The notes: generated from the sequence alone by a model not told the origin. A stretch of 64,000 bases of DNA from Ambrosia x helenae (GCA_030844895.1 CM061231.1:33241149-33305148); one strand, 5' to 3'; numbered from the stretch's first letter, positions 1 to 11,304 are shown. A program made the numbers and translations.

Positions 1-107
1 TTGCTTTTATTGGTTTGGCCCAGGTAGCTACTCGCTTAATGTGCCTGGGTGGAATCGTGTATAATTTTCTTTGGTGAAATAAAGTTTCGTTTGAATGTTC
101 AAAAAAA
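1..107 (+). repeat. LINE-type 3' end with short poly(A)
   Basis: The plus strand ends in an ATAAAGTTTCGTTTGAATG-like stretch followed by eight A's, the form of a plant LINE 3' untranslated end. A similar ending recurs at 1170-1208. No coding domain is left in the part inside the window. The element would continue to the left of position 1, so its class is inferred from the tail only. Confidence 0.35.
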
Positions 108-1136
108 AGCATAATTTCCCAATAAGGAAAGTCCGAATTTCCATGAATCTGTTCCGAGAAAGTAGGCTGTTGACTTCCTGAAATAATAGGTTGTTGACTT
201 TCCGTAATTTTCATGTCATTCTCCAGCCAGCAACTTGTAGCATCTTCCAGTGGTTGATCCCGAATCTCCCCCTCCTCCATAGCATCATCCTTGCCAACCG
301 CCTCAAACTCAGGGATCCAAGCAATATTTTCTTCAACTACCCATACCGTGTATGGATTATTACGCCACATCACCGTGACTTCTTCATCAATCCTGGAGGT
401 TAGTTTTGTGAGGACATGAGAATACCCGAAAGCATTGTCCAAACCCAACCACGAGAACTCCGATGGCCACTCAACTTCACCAAACAACCCTCCAACTTTA
501 TCAAAGACCATAGAATCCCGAACCGTCACAGGCAACCAAACCACTTTCAAAACGGCAATACTATCGAACGAAATGGATTGACCGATCCAAGGTGTAACTG
601 AATTCAAAGATTCCTTCCAGATTTCGGACTTCAGGACAAACTCGTTCATCTCAACCCCATCTCGAAAATTGATAAGGACCGGTAACCCTCCAAGATAAGA
701 AACTGTTGCATCATGAAACCCAGCCATGGATAGCATCTTTTTGAACAAATGTAACCTAGGAATGCTATCCGAGACGCCGACAACAGCCCTACCGATCGAG
801 TGTTTCGGATAAACAGCCACATCATCGTTTCAATGTAGCACCTTCTTAGAGCCAGAAGAGGCCCCATACACTGACGTCAATGCCAGAAAGTCACCGGTCA
901 CCAAGTTCTTATCTCGTGACAACCACTCTTTCTTCCCCACACCAACATCCTCATAAGCAATTCGATTATGAGCCCTGTCAAACATCGCCAGTGACACCTT
1001 GATCCTAGACTCAAAGACAACAATGTCATTAAGGGAAGGAAGACCATCATACGGGTTGGAAATCTTCTCACAACGTACGAATCCAAAAACACGACCTTTA
1101 ACAGTCCGCTTCTTCGGAACCCATGCATCCTTCACG
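108..1136 (-). pseudogene. Decayed LINE ORF1 (RRM / DUF4283-like)
   Basis: Read on the minus strand from about 1135, the protein starts inside an RNA-recognition motif (RNP1-like GRVFGFVR), continues through a linker and then a DUF4283-like block containing RIDEEVTVMWRNNPYTVWVVEE. The same order and similar wording are found in the better preserved LINE ORF1 at 45068-46765 (RIDEEITLLWKRRPCRVWVIEE), which is the basis for the call. Stop codons interrupt it (for example after the GSKKVLH stretch near 830). LINE ORF1 proteins bind the element RNA. The start of the RRM and the C-terminus are missing, so this is a dead fragment. Its minus orientation is opposite to the LINE-like 3' ends on either side. 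Confidence 0.7.
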
Positions 1137-1159
1137 TTAACAAAAGATTGAAAAGCCTC

Positions 1160-1208
1160 CCTTGCTAGTGTTTTTTATAAAGTTTGGTTTGCCGTTCAAA
1201 AAAAAATG
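1160..1208 (+). repeat. Second LINE-type 3' end with poly(A)
   Basis: The plus strand reads ATAAAGTTTGGTTTGCCGTTC and then nine A's, closely matching the tail at 75-107 and the end of the SINE near 31717. It directly follows the inverted ORF1 fragment, which suggests a 5'-inverted LINE insertion. Confidence 0.4.
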
Positions 1209-2400
1209 CTACCAGTAAGTTATTTTATTTTTAGCCCAAATCTATATTAATGATGCACATTCATTTCGGTCTAGCCCAAACCAAATACAACCCGAGCAAC
1301 CCAAGACAAACACCGACAGAGCCACTTTTGCTCTAACCTTGAGTTTTTTTGGTAAAACGTTTCACATTCAGCTTGGTTACAAACGGTCCAGTACACTTGA
1401 GGTAATACGCTATCAAGTGCGCCATGTTTTAAAAGCCAGACCAGACCAGCTGATCAGACGGAGAACTAGGACCTAAGCTGGTCCAGTTCCAGCCCAGAAT
1501 TTTTAAGAGGTCGAACAGAATTTCATTGAAACTTGTCCATTTTACCCTTTTAATTTATATTATTTAGGATAGGATAGGATTTAGCCAATCCAACCAATGA
1601 ATGTTAAGGAGAACGGATCAACATATAGTCCGGTTCCGATTATAAGAGCCAATCCGACCAGGATATGGTCAATTCACTCACCGATTGGGGTCGAACCAAA
1701 TAAAAGTCAAACCACTTGTATAACTTGCAACTTTTGTTTAAAATTGGTTTTACATATTAAACGAAAAATGTACATTAAATCATCAAATTCAAAAGAGGAA
1801 GAAAAAAAAAAGTCTACCCCCTCAGAACATAATTCATATTCATCAATGTATAGTGATCAGTTCACTACTTTTAACGTTTTAATTTACTTTGTGTTCATCA
1901 TCGGGAATTAACTAAATCAACAAAAATAATAAAAACAATTTGCTTCTAAACAGAAATAATCTCAAACGTATCAAAACTGGAAAGAAACAACACAGTATTT
2001 CAATAATCAAACGAATTAATCGACGCATAATAAATAATAAACATAGGTTTGAACAGCCAGAAGACTTTTAATGAACGCAGAAGGAAGGAAGTGTGATTAA
2101 GTATTTATAGGTGTGTAGGATAATCCACCATCGACATTTTGTGCCCTAGGGATTGGGCTTCGGCCATTATATGGGCCGGGAATGGTGTAATGTGGTCCGA
2201 AAACGGTTTCTAGCCCGTACCAAACCCAATTAAAATCCTCGCAGGCCCAGAACTTGGACTGGGCAGCCCAGGCGACGGCCCAAGGACAAATATTTAGAGG
2301 GCCCAAAATTTATGTTTCTAACATTTATATATTAAATAATCTACTGTAAAACCATGGTGTTGTTGAACCTGCTCTAGTGGTTATTCGTCATGATGGGTTT
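1209..2400. other. No gene recognised
   Basis: AT-rich DNA with no open frame that shows a known domain. A GGGCC-rich stretch at about 2100-2310 has the look of noncoding plant repeat or promoter-like DNA, but nothing specific can be named. Confidence 0.5.
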
Positions 2401-2404
2401 TTAT

Positions 2405-2875
2405 CAATTGAGTAAAGTGTCAAAATGGTCTTTGAGATTTGCCCAAAAATATTTGTTTAGATACCAAACTTGATTTTTATCACTGGTGCCCCTAACGTTT
2501 CATTTTGGTGCTATTTTGGACACCTTTTCTAACTCAGTTAGAAAAGTCGGTTAACTCCAGGGACAATTTAGTCATTTTATGTCCTAACGTTAAAAAACAC
2601 ATATTTACTCCTTCGTTTACCCCTTTCACTCATTACACTGACCCAAGTAAAAAACCCTAACTGTGATCACCTCCTTCATCTTCGTCTTCACCTCTCTAAC
2701 ATTCGACACTATTCCATGTTCAATTATCTAATGTGAAAGTTTCGAGACAAGGATACTGCTTTCAATCCTCACCTCGAATACAGTAAGTTATTGATGTTGT
2801 TTCATCGTTGTCGTCTTCATCACCTCGATATCATCAATAATTTATTATTTATTTTTATTTTTTGTTTTCAGGTAA
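2405..2875 (+). repeat. Probable 5' terminal region of MULE 1
   Basis: The stretch 'aaaatggtctttgagatttg' resembles the 'ggtccctgtggttt' phrase at 51001-51015, which also precedes a MULE gene. It is followed by a leader and a T-rich splice-acceptor-like tract ending in TTTTCAG at about 2871. This is inferred to be the terminal/promoter region of the transposase relic that follows; the exact end and target-site duplication were not found. Confidence 0.35.
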
Positions 2876-4661
2876 CAATCATGAGGTTTTTTAGTGGAGT
2901 TGCATTATGGGGGTGAGCTGACTGATTTTCCAGATAGTACATATGTAGGAGGTAAAGCGGCATATATTGACTATGTTGATGGTAATGTTTCGGAAATGCT
3001 TAATGACAAGGTCTTAGAAATTGGGTATTCGGAAGAGGAACTTTCCAATTTTAGGTATTATAAAGTACCAGGTGAGGATTTAGACTTTGGGTTAAGACCG
3101 TTGAACACTGAAACTGATTATAATAGAATGCTAACAATTGCTGGAAATAATAGGATGATATAAATTTATATTCAACCTATTGTAACAATGGGCAATTCAG
3201 GTAATCCAACACAGCCTGATCCTAGTGATATTGGTGTCTTAACCCAGGTTGATCCTACAGATACATGTGTGATAACAGAGGCAAAAATTTTATCAGAAAT
3301 ATGATGAGGGTGTTGATGGTGGTACTGATGATGGTAGGGGTGAGGATAGTGATAGTGGTGGTGATGATAGTAATAGTAGTGATGGTAGTGCTAGTTCTTA
3401 TATGCTTACAGAACGTGGGAAACAAGTGGTGGCCATTAAGAAGAACAAAGTGAATCAGGGTACTCATGTAAACCCTGATCCAGATGATGGTGATTACAAG
3501 CCCAGTGATGAGGGTAGTGATAGGGAGGATAGGGACTACATAGTTGATGAGGAGAATGCAGATGATGATATTAATGTTAACATGGATGAATATAAGGCTG
3601 TTGTTGACTTTAATGCTAGTGATGATGAAAATGATAACCCATTTGAGGGAGACATTGACATAGACTTAGATAATTTTGACAGTTTAAGTGATGATGAAGA
3701 CAACACCACTTTGCACAGAGCTGTTACGGACTGTAGGAAAAAACAGAGAGGTAGAAAAGCATATAGTGCAGAAGGGACTCCAGATTGCCCATTCTCTCTT
3801 GGACAATGTTTTCCTGATAAAAAAATGATTAAGAATATGGTGAAGGGAATATGCTAGTAAAGACTAGGGGGCAACTGCATATAGTAAGAAATGAAGAAGG
3901 AAATCTAGGGTTTGTTTTATTGGAGTAAATCCGAATAGTATAAAGCCCATGGGACAAGGACAGGTGAGTGGTAAGTTTGGAACTTCATCAAATGAGAAGG
4001 ATCTTGTGGTAATTTCAAGTAAGAGAAATGGTAGGTCAAGTGGAGTAAAGAAGGGTAAAGATGGTGGGACCTAGACTTCTAAAAAAGGGCAAGTTGAGGA
4101 AAAAGAGGGACAAACTTCTAAAAAAAAGTTGTTAATGGCAACAATGGGATAAACCCAGTGGCATATGTTGTGGTTGAGGCAGAAACAACAGCAAGTTGGT
4201 CATGGTTTCTAGAGCTTTTAGGAGATGATTTGGATTTGGCATCAAATAGCAACTTCACCTTCATCAGTGATCGACAAAATGTATGTATTCATTCATCAGA
4301 TTCAACTATAACATCTGCAAATGCTAACATTTCTCTTTGTAATTTCAGTGTCTCATTCCTGCAGTTGAAAAACTGTATCCTAGTGCTGAGCATAGATATT
4401 GTCTACGACATATACATGAAAATATGAAACCTAGGTGGAGGGGTGATATCTACAAAAAATTTTTGTGGAATGCTACTAGTGCAACAAAACCTATTAAACA
4501 TGAGAGGGCTATGACTGTAATCCTGAATGAAGACAAGGCACTGTATGAGTACTTGAAGGATATTCCATCAAAATACTGGTCCAGAGCTTTTTTTAATGGT
4601 AAGAATGGTTGTTTATGTTTATCTTGAATGAATATTTGACATTTTTTTATAACACTATGAT

Positions 4662-4931
4662 TGTGACACCCCAGGAAAATCCCACATCGGCCGTGGCCAG
4701 GAGAGATCCTTGGTTCATAAGTAATGTCTTGCCTCTTAAATCACCAACGCGTTTTGGGGCTTAATCTTAGTGGATGAGAGGAGAACTCCACAGTTAAGCG
4801 TGCTCAGGTGGGAGAAATTTCAGGATGGGTGACCTCCTGGGAAGTCTCCACTTGGGCAACCAAAAACAAATCCGTGAGCTCTGGATGGGCAAAGCGGACA
4901 ATATTGGTGGTGAGAGGGGCCGGATGTTACA
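4662..4931 (+). repeat. Cassandra 5' LTR with 5S rRNA-like region
   Basis: Positions 4782-4847 follow plant 5S rRNA closely (CAGTTAAGCGTGCTC as box A region and GGATGGGTGACCTCCTGGGA as box C region), so the internal RNA polymerase III promoter elements appear kept. The 5' third of 5S rRNA is absent. It is not a functional 5S gene copy. Confidence 0.92.
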
Positions 4932-4933
4932 AA

Positions 4934-4950
4934 TGGTATCAGAGCCACTC
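4934..4950 (+). promoter_or_regulatory. Cassandra primer-binding site
   Basis: TGGTATCAGAGCC begins two bases after the 5' LTR, the standard complement to the 3' end of initiator tRNA-Met, used to prime minus-strand synthesis. Confidence 0.9.
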
Positions 4951-4974
4951 CTGTGCCGTTCGGGATGGTGGGTG

Positions 4975-5088
4975 CACACCTCATCAGGGACGATGAGACA
5001 CTAACAGGGGGTGAACGTGACACCCCAGGAACACACCTCATCAGGGACGATGAGACTCTAACAGGGGGTGAATGTGACACCCCAGGAA
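4975..5088 (+). repeat. 57-bp tandem duplication across PPT and LTR edge
   Basis: Two copies (4975-5031 and 5032-5088) each contain the AACAGGGGGTGAA polypurine tract and the first bases of the LTR (GTGACACCCCAGGA). The second copy runs into the real 3' LTR at 5073. In the first copy the LTR edge has changed from TGTG to CGTG. Confidence 0.9.
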
Positions 5089-5342
5089 AATCCCACATCG
5101 GCCGTGGCCAGGAGAGATCCTTGGTTCATAAGTAATGTCTTGCCTCTTAAATCACCAACGCGTTTTGGGGCTTAATCTTAGTGGATGAGAGGAGAACTCC
5201 ACAGTTAAGCGTGCTCAGGTGGGAGAAATTTCAGGATGGGTGACCTCCTGGGAAGTCTCCACTTGGGCAACCAAAAACAAATCCGTGAGCTCTGGATGGG
5301 CAAAGCGGACAATATTGGTGGTGAGAGGGGCCGGATGTTACA
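5073..5342 (+). repeat. Cassandra 3' LTR
   Basis: Base-for-base the same as the 5' LTR by eye, including the 5S-like part at about 5193-5258. It is followed by the ATGAT duplication. Confidence 0.93.
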
Positions 5343-5891
5343 ATGATTGCTTGTTTATGTTTCAGATAGGCCAAAGTGTGATATCCGGTTAAACAACCTC
5401 TGTGGGGTGTTCAACGGGCAGTTAATTCTAGGCAGGGATAAACCCATTATCACCTGTCTTGAATTTGTAAGGGAGTACTTTATGAAGAGGTTGATGATTG
5501 TTCGTACAATGATTTCAAAATCATCAGGCCCTTTAACACCAAAGCTACAGACCTGTTTGAGAAGATAAAAAATGATGCTGTCCAATATTCTGTCATTTGG
5601 TATGGCCCTGGAAAGTATCAAGTAAGTATAGACTCTTATGTTTATGTGTTGGATGTGTCTATATGTTAATATCATACAATGTGTTTATCAGGTGAGTGGT
5701 CTAGAGAAGGAAGTTAGGGCTGTTAACATCACAGAAAGGAGCTGTGCTTGTAGGAGGTGGAACTTTACTAGCATGCCATGCAGGCATCTTGTAGCTTATA
5801 TATGGAATATGGCATTGCATGGCTTGGATGATGGAATTCCTGAGAAATATGTTCATAAAGCTTACTGGATTGATACATGGAAGAAGGTGTA

Positions 5892-6474
5892 TGTAACACC
5901 CCAACCGATGATGGAAACATCGAGGTGTCACGTAGTGACGATTGTTCAATAGCTCATGGACTAAAAGTGTAAATATTGATACATTGATTGAATAATTTAT
6001 TACATGTGAAACAAAGATACAATGATTCAAACTAACTATTTAAACTGAAATACAATGAATTGAAATCTAAATATGAATCCAACAGCTTAAAGAATGCATC
6101 TCAAAATAACCTGAAACATGTACGAAAATAATTTTGTCAATATAAAATGTATTGGTGAGCATACCCGTTTGATACATATAATAAAGAAAAGTTAGCAATT
6201 CATGTGTTATATATCGTTTGCAAATATGTAATAAGTAGTATCTGGGTCAAATCAACCCTATGAAAATGAAATGAAATTTATATATAGTATGCGCTAGTAA
6301 CAGTAGTAATGAAACACATAGCAATGGCCAAGGTCTCTCAACAGAGTCACAAGGGGTATACACCATAGTACTATTCATTGAAATGCTAGGCCGCAACGGT
6401 TAATGATTTGACAAGTCATAGATACACAAAATAACACAAGCAAACAGACATGAGAGTTGCTCTTTAGTAAAAAG
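5892..6474 (-). repeat. Truncated LTR (TGTAACACCCCAACC family)
   Basis: It starts at TGTAACACCCCAACCGATG and carries the block with GTCACGTAGTGACGATTG that also opens the LTRs at 6650, 36510 and 41217. By comparison with the LARD, where the primer-binding site shows the orientation, this is the 3' edge of an LTR on the minus strand. The match stops around 6470, where Harbinger sequence begins, so the other LTR end is lost. It interrupts the end of the MULE 1 transposase. Confidence 0.7.
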
Positions 6475-8149
6475 AAATAGAAACTTGGTATTATTCGTTT
6501 CCGACAATCAACAAAGAAATATTGTTTAAGAAGCTAAAAGAATCTGCGAGAAAAGACGTTGAACAAGCGTTTGGTGTATTGAAAAGTAAATGGCACATAA
6601 TAGATCGCTCGATTCGTTTGGTTGATTAAGAGAAAATAAGGAGTGTTGTTGTAACACCCCAACCGATGGCGGAAACATCGGGATGTCACGTAATGATGAT
6701 TGTTCAGTAGCTCATGGTGAATAATAGATTCCATTAAATGATTTATATGAATTACATACAATAGTTCTAGAATTTGTACATCAAATTGAATGAAACTATA
6801 CACATATCTTCAAGCATCAATACAAATCTTTAAGCAAATAGAACCTGAAACATGTTAAGTTGAAAATGTTTTGGGTCAACAAAAGTTGGTGAGAATTACA
6901 TAGGTTTTTGATAATTGAATAAAAATGATGTGCAATTCATGTGTCATGTCAATCTAGTCCATATGTGAGAACATACTAGAAATAAATCGAGTGCATAATC
7001 AACCCTGATGACTGTTATAAAATGATACATACCATACGCTCATGGTCCAATATGTTATACGATAACAAACACCCACGCAACCTTTGTAGGAGGCACGTAT
7101 CCGGGTGGGATTGTCAGTCCAATAGATCTATCAATGTATACCGCCGGCTGATCAATGTTAATGATTATGCTAGAATGGTGCTTACTCTAATCATGCTCAA
7201 GACATAATGCAACATAGAAAACACATAGACACATTGATGATTGAATTGCAATGATGATGTTATAAACATGTTTCACCCCAAAATGGTGATAAATAGAAAA
7301 GGGGCTATGTAAACTCACCTTGGTAAAATGTTATATCTGTTGAGAAATTTGGATAATTGTGTTGACCAAATGTATCAAGTATCACCCTAAAATGAGGTAA
7401 TAAATACGTCTAAGTCTATCAAGTCTACAAATGTATAAGTTTCTAGGGCTTCGAATTGGGGATAATTGCTCGTTTGATTAATATTAAAAATATTCGCCAA
7501 TTGAGAGAAATTTAGTAAATAAATAACTAAAAATCTTTTTATAAATGTTAAATCTAGGATGGTCATAAGAATGTGTTTAAAGTATAAAAATAATTTTTAT
7601 AAAATTATTTTCTTTAAAATAGATTATTAAATCTATTTATTACAAATTGTCAAACTTTAACTTTAATAACTTAAAAATACTAAAATTAAAGAATTTTTAG
7701 TTTAAAATTTATATTTCTGTTCTAAATGATCAGAAATAATTTCTATAAAATTTTGGTGCAAAAATATTAAAAATTGAATTTATTATGATTTAATTATGAT
7801 TAAAACTAACAAAAATTGATTAAAAATATTAAATAATTGATTTTTCAGAAATAAAAACCATTTCTGAAAAGATTAATGTTATAAAAACTTAGGATAATTT
7901 TTGTGGAAACTAATAAAATTGTTTTGATATTTTAATGGATTTTTATAAATAAAACAGTATAAAATTGATTTAATTATAATAAATATTAAATAAATGAATT
8001 TCAGAAAAATAAAAATTGTAATTAAAACTTTTATCTCAGATTAATATAAGATAATTTTTGTGGAATTTTTAAAAGTGTTTTAGTATTTAAAAATGAATAA
8101 AAAAAATACAAGAGAATATATATATATATACACCTTATAGAAAAAAATC

Positions 8150-8232
8150 TGTTGATGCTATGGTTTGAACCCGAGTGTTCTGAATAACCAGCACCAGACA
8201 CAACCACTTGATCTAGATCAGTGGTTGTGTTT
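8150..8232 (-). repeat. tRNA-like SINE head (minus)
   Basis: The minus strand has a B-box-like GGGTTCAAACC near 8162-8172. An upstream A-box-like stretch is weak. It is probably an old SINE fragment and not a tRNA gene, as no cloverleaf closes. Confidence 0.35.
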
Positions 8233-8816
8233 GGTTTCCATCTTTTTAAAATAAATATATAGTTTTTGATGGTGTTCTTCCCCAAATCAAACCCAAACGA
8301 GCCCTAGCTATTCAATTGATCAAATCACACAACTTTAACCCAATTAACCTTAGGGTTAAGGTTGTGTACATGCCGAACAATAAATCCCATCAATAAAATT
8401 AGACTTACAAATATGTTTTGAATGCAAGATGATTAGTCAACGCAGAAGTCAAAATTGATAAGAAATGCTTCGAAAGATGAAAGAAATCAGAAATTGAGTG
8501 TTGAGAGAGTGTTATTGGCGAGTAGTGATGGTACAGCAAGGTTCAATTTATAGGGTAGTATCATGGGTGCTCGAATTGGAAACCATTGACCAAGCTTTAA
8601 CACAAACGCGTAAATGGGTTTAAATCGAGTATGTTTGACCGGTAAAACGCGTGATTGCTCGTCATTTACCTGTTTACGAAAAAATTAGTCAATTGTTTCC
8701 ATAAATCGGGTATAAATCTAAGGTCAAAACTGATCTTGCAGGCTGTTCGCGCGTCTGCTTATAGCAGTGTGCAGCAGCAGCAGTAAAAAAAAGGCTTTTA
8801 ATTAATATCAATCGGG

Positions 8817-8935
8817 ATAAATCACAAGTTTAGTTGTGGCACAGTTGGTGAGGACGCGTGTGTTGTGAGTGGGGGGGCTCGGGTTCGATACCCGGGTAAA
8901 GCATCTTTTTTTTTTTTTTTTAAATAGCAAGGCCA
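8817..8935 (+). repeat. tRNA-like SINE head with T-rich tail
   Basis: A-box-like TGGCACAGTTGGTGAGG and B-box-like GGGTTCGATACCC are spaced as in a tRNA, followed within 20 bases by a long T run. This fits a tRNA-derived SINE and does not form a full tRNA. Confidence 0.5.
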
Positions 8936-9984
8936 CAAGTGGGCCGGATCTGATTGGGCCGGGTGTGGGCTTCTGATGGGCTTCCGAAATAAAAAGAAAT
9001 TGGGGAGTGGGCCAATTATAGATTGTTAGTTGGGTTGAAAACATTTGTTTAGCCAAAAACCTTCACTTATATAACTTTTTTTTTTTTTTTACATATAAAA
9101 ATCTGAAATTTATTTTTAACATTATTATTATTATTATTATTATTATCATATATATATATATATATATATAAGTTGTGTAGTCGTGAAATAAAACTTAGGT
9201 ACGTTATGTAAATAATATACGTTTTTATAATTGAAAATTTGGCGATGTTACAGTTGTATACGCGTGTGTCATACTGCACAATATGATCATAAAGGAAGAG
9301 GGGTGCGCAATATCTATAGATTATGTTATGGACCCTCCGACACCACCAACCGTTAGCGATGATATTCTATTGGAATTGAGGAATGAACAAACTCACTTTC
9401 CACTTCAATATGATTTAACGGAACACGTTGGTAGTTTAGATATCGAGTTCGAGGAGTCGCACCCACCGCTCACTTAGTTTTATTATTTCATTTTTATTTT
9501 AAGTTGTATTTTTTTTATAATTTTCAATTAATGTTTTTTGTTTGTAATTTAAAGTAAAAAAATGTTGTTATTGTGTGTTTAATTATTGTTTATCATTTAA
9601 AAAAATTAGTGACGGGTGTCGTTACACCACATGAGTTTAATGATGAAATGTGATGAAATGGGATGGCACAATGTCATTGGGTGTGATGGTGTGATGACCA
9701 CCCCACTCACCCTAAGGGGGGAAGGGGTGCAGCCGTAATTGTTTTTCAAATTCACTGATTTACATCAATTATGCACTGCCATATCACTTCAATGATTTAC
9801 TTAACTGAAACAGTTTTTTGAAGACATCACTTCACTGATTCACTTCACTGAAATGTTTTTTTTGTTAAATAAACATTAATTAAACATATTATTAAAATAA
9901 TAAAATAAACTTACATTATTAAAACTAAATAAAACATAGAAATGCAAACATGCATAAATTAAAAATAAACTAAATAAAAGAAAA

Positions 9985-11077
9985 AGTATTCGGGGACATC
10001 CACTTCGAGGTACGGTAGATCAAGTGCGGCTAGTTGTTCCACGAGATCATTTTGAAGTCGGAAATGCATATCGAAGTCTGTCAACTCCGCAAGGGCATCA
10101 TCATCGAACACTGGTTGGACTGGGGGATCACGTATGTGGACCGGTGACATCGCACGGCCCTCGTCTTTAATGATCATATTGTGCAATATCATGCACATAT
10201 AGACGATGATGCTACACCTATCAACGGTCGTCGGCCTTAAGGGTGGGTTGGTAATTCCCATTTCCCCTTTAATGCTCCAAACGCTCGCTCTACATCCTTC
10301 CTTGCCGCCTATGCGCCCTAATGAATTTCTTTTCCTTCGGATCGGTCGGATATCAAAACGCTTTCACAAATGTTTACCAGGTTGGGTAGATGCCATCGGT
10401 AAGATAATATCCACGTTTATATAAGTGGTCATTTAAAGTAACTGGACACTGCGGCGCCGTTCCATTTTGTTGGATAAGAAAAATTGGAGACCGTTGGAGA
10501 ACATTTATGTCGTTAAGTGAACCGAGAGGAAAAATAATCATGCCAAAACCACATATCTTGTGAAGCAACCGCACCACTTCTAGTATGATCGTAGGGTATT
10601 GGTGATCCCTCTCATATATTGTCCTCGTAATTCCCTAGGACATGCTCGCCATACTAAATGAGCGCAATCAATGCTACCGATCATACCAGGAAGGAGATGT
10701 CTTTCTTCGTGTGCTTTGTACAAACATGCAATGTCGTGATTTATTGGTCTTCATAAAAACTTAGCCCCGTATAAGTTAATGACAACATTGCAAAAAAAAA
10801 AAAATTGTAAACATTCCCGCGACGTCCTCTTAGACATACATAAATACTCATCGTATTCATCTGGAGGATTACCGGTTACGAGTTGTTTCACTACTGAAGA
10901 TACTTTTTGTATGGGCATAAAACTCTTTCTAAACCGGTCGTCCACGCCCTCTCTGAACCATTCGAAGTTTGCTTCAACATCTGCTACAATTTTTAGAAAT
11001 AGACGTCTCGACATGCGATACCTTAGTTTAAACTGTGTCTCGGTGTATTTTGGTATGTCGGCAAAATAATCATCCAT
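9985..11077 (-). pseudogene. Harbinger 2 transposase, broken
   Basis: PIF/Harbinger DDE transposase. From the N-terminal side: MDDYFADIPKYTETQFKLRYRMSR (11077) with the helix-turn-helix-like start, first catalytic region GSIDCAHLVW (about 10650), second region GSLNDINVLQRSPIF (about 10500), LTDGIYPTW (10380), ARKDVERAFGALKGKW (about 10290) and the closing CMILHNMIIKDEGRAM (about 10180). The frame is disrupted: a stop replaces the residue after YPTW, there are frameshifts near 10610 and between 10260 and 10370, and a run of A's near 10790 interrupts the first block. The element can no longer make a full enzyme. A foldback element sits just upstream of the first coding block. Confidence 0.85.
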
Positions 11078-11304
11078 TAACCGAATATTGCCTCCCGTGG
11101 CACATATCTTTTTTTAGATGTTGCTGTGTCTTCCTCTGCGAGTTGCTTGGCAAGGTCCATGAAAAACTCAAGGCTGCTATCGGTTGAGTTTAAAATCGGG
11201 TGCACTTCGAGCGAGGGAATGCAAATTTGATCTTCTTCAACTTCAACATCACTCATTTTTTTAAAAGTGTGAGGAAAATATGAGAGAATTTGTGTGTATA
11301 AAAT

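Larger units (their letters stand above)
4662..5342 (+). mobile_element. Cassandra: Cassandra TRIM retrotransposon, complete
   Basis: A 681-bp terminal-repeat retrotransposon in miniature. Two 270-bp LTRs (4662-4931, 5073-5342) look identical and begin TGTGACACCCC and end GGATGTTACA. They flank a 141-bp interior with a primer-binding site but no coding capacity. The LTRs carry a 5S rRNA-derived region, the defining trait of Cassandra. The 5-bp target-site duplication ATGAT is present at 4657-4661 and 5343-5347. Identical LTRs mean a recent insertion. It lies in an intron of the MULE 1 relic; removing it leaves an 81-bp intron. Replication must depend on another element's proteins. Confidence 0.95.
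2876..5891 (+). pseudogene. MULE 1 transposase relic (PB1-like, MURA, SWIM)
   Basis: Mutator-like transposase remains in several exons. An N-terminal PB1-like domain (2894-3160; HYGGEL, TYVGGK) is followed by an acidic linker (3300-3830) and a segment ending FSLGQCFPDKK. After a deletion the DDE core resumes at about 4125 (PVAYVVVEAE, WFLELLGDDL). Introns are visible at 4281-4348, 4599-5365 and 5622-5691. The C-terminal SWIM zinc finger reads CACRRWNFTSMPCRH. Damage: in-frame stop at 3161-3163, frameshifts near 3300 and 5544, loss of the first catalytic Asp region at about 3860-4125, a Cassandra element in one intron, and truncation at 5892 by an LTR. It resembles the MURA relic at 62764-63950, including the intron after the FFNG/HFTG position. 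Confidence 0.85.
6650..9252 (-). mobile_element. Solo LTR, 2.6 kb, TSD GTTGT
   Basis: A 2,603-bp segment starting TGTAACACCCC and ending GGCGATGTTACA, flanked by GTTGT at 6645-6649 and 9253-9257. It has no interior or second LTR, so it is a solo LTR left by recombination between two LTRs. The orientation is minus by comparison with the LARD LTRs. Two tRNA-like SINE heads (8150-8232, 8817-8935) and an (AT)n/(ATT)n patch near 9121-9171 lie inside. Confidence 0.9.
6475..9712 (+). pseudogene. Harbinger 1 transposase relic, split by a solo LTR
   Basis: PIF/Harbinger transposase C-terminal half on the plus strand. The first part (6475-6649) shows the hallmark ARKDVEQAFGVLKSKW. The second (9253-9477) continues CVILHNMIIKEEG and ends before an AT-rich 3' region that finishes at CCACCCCACTCACCC (9712). 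Between the parts is a solo LTR; dropping it and one copy of its 5-bp duplication joins the frame as EKIRSVVYACVILHNMI. One in-frame TAA lies at about 6628, just before EKIR. The N-terminal half with the first catalytic Asp is missing. Harbinger transposases are DDE nucleases that cut TWA sites. The next Harbinger element begins four bases further on in the opposite orientation. Confidence 0.8.

Noticed and set aside
2097..2306. Trp-rich minus-strand open frame
   Set aside because: Arises from GGCCCA-rich noncoding sequence; no conserved pattern.
4782..4847. 5S rRNA gene
   Set aside because: Only the 3' two thirds of 5S-like sequence is present and it lies inside identical LTRs with a tRNA-Met primer-binding site; it is the Cassandra LTR.
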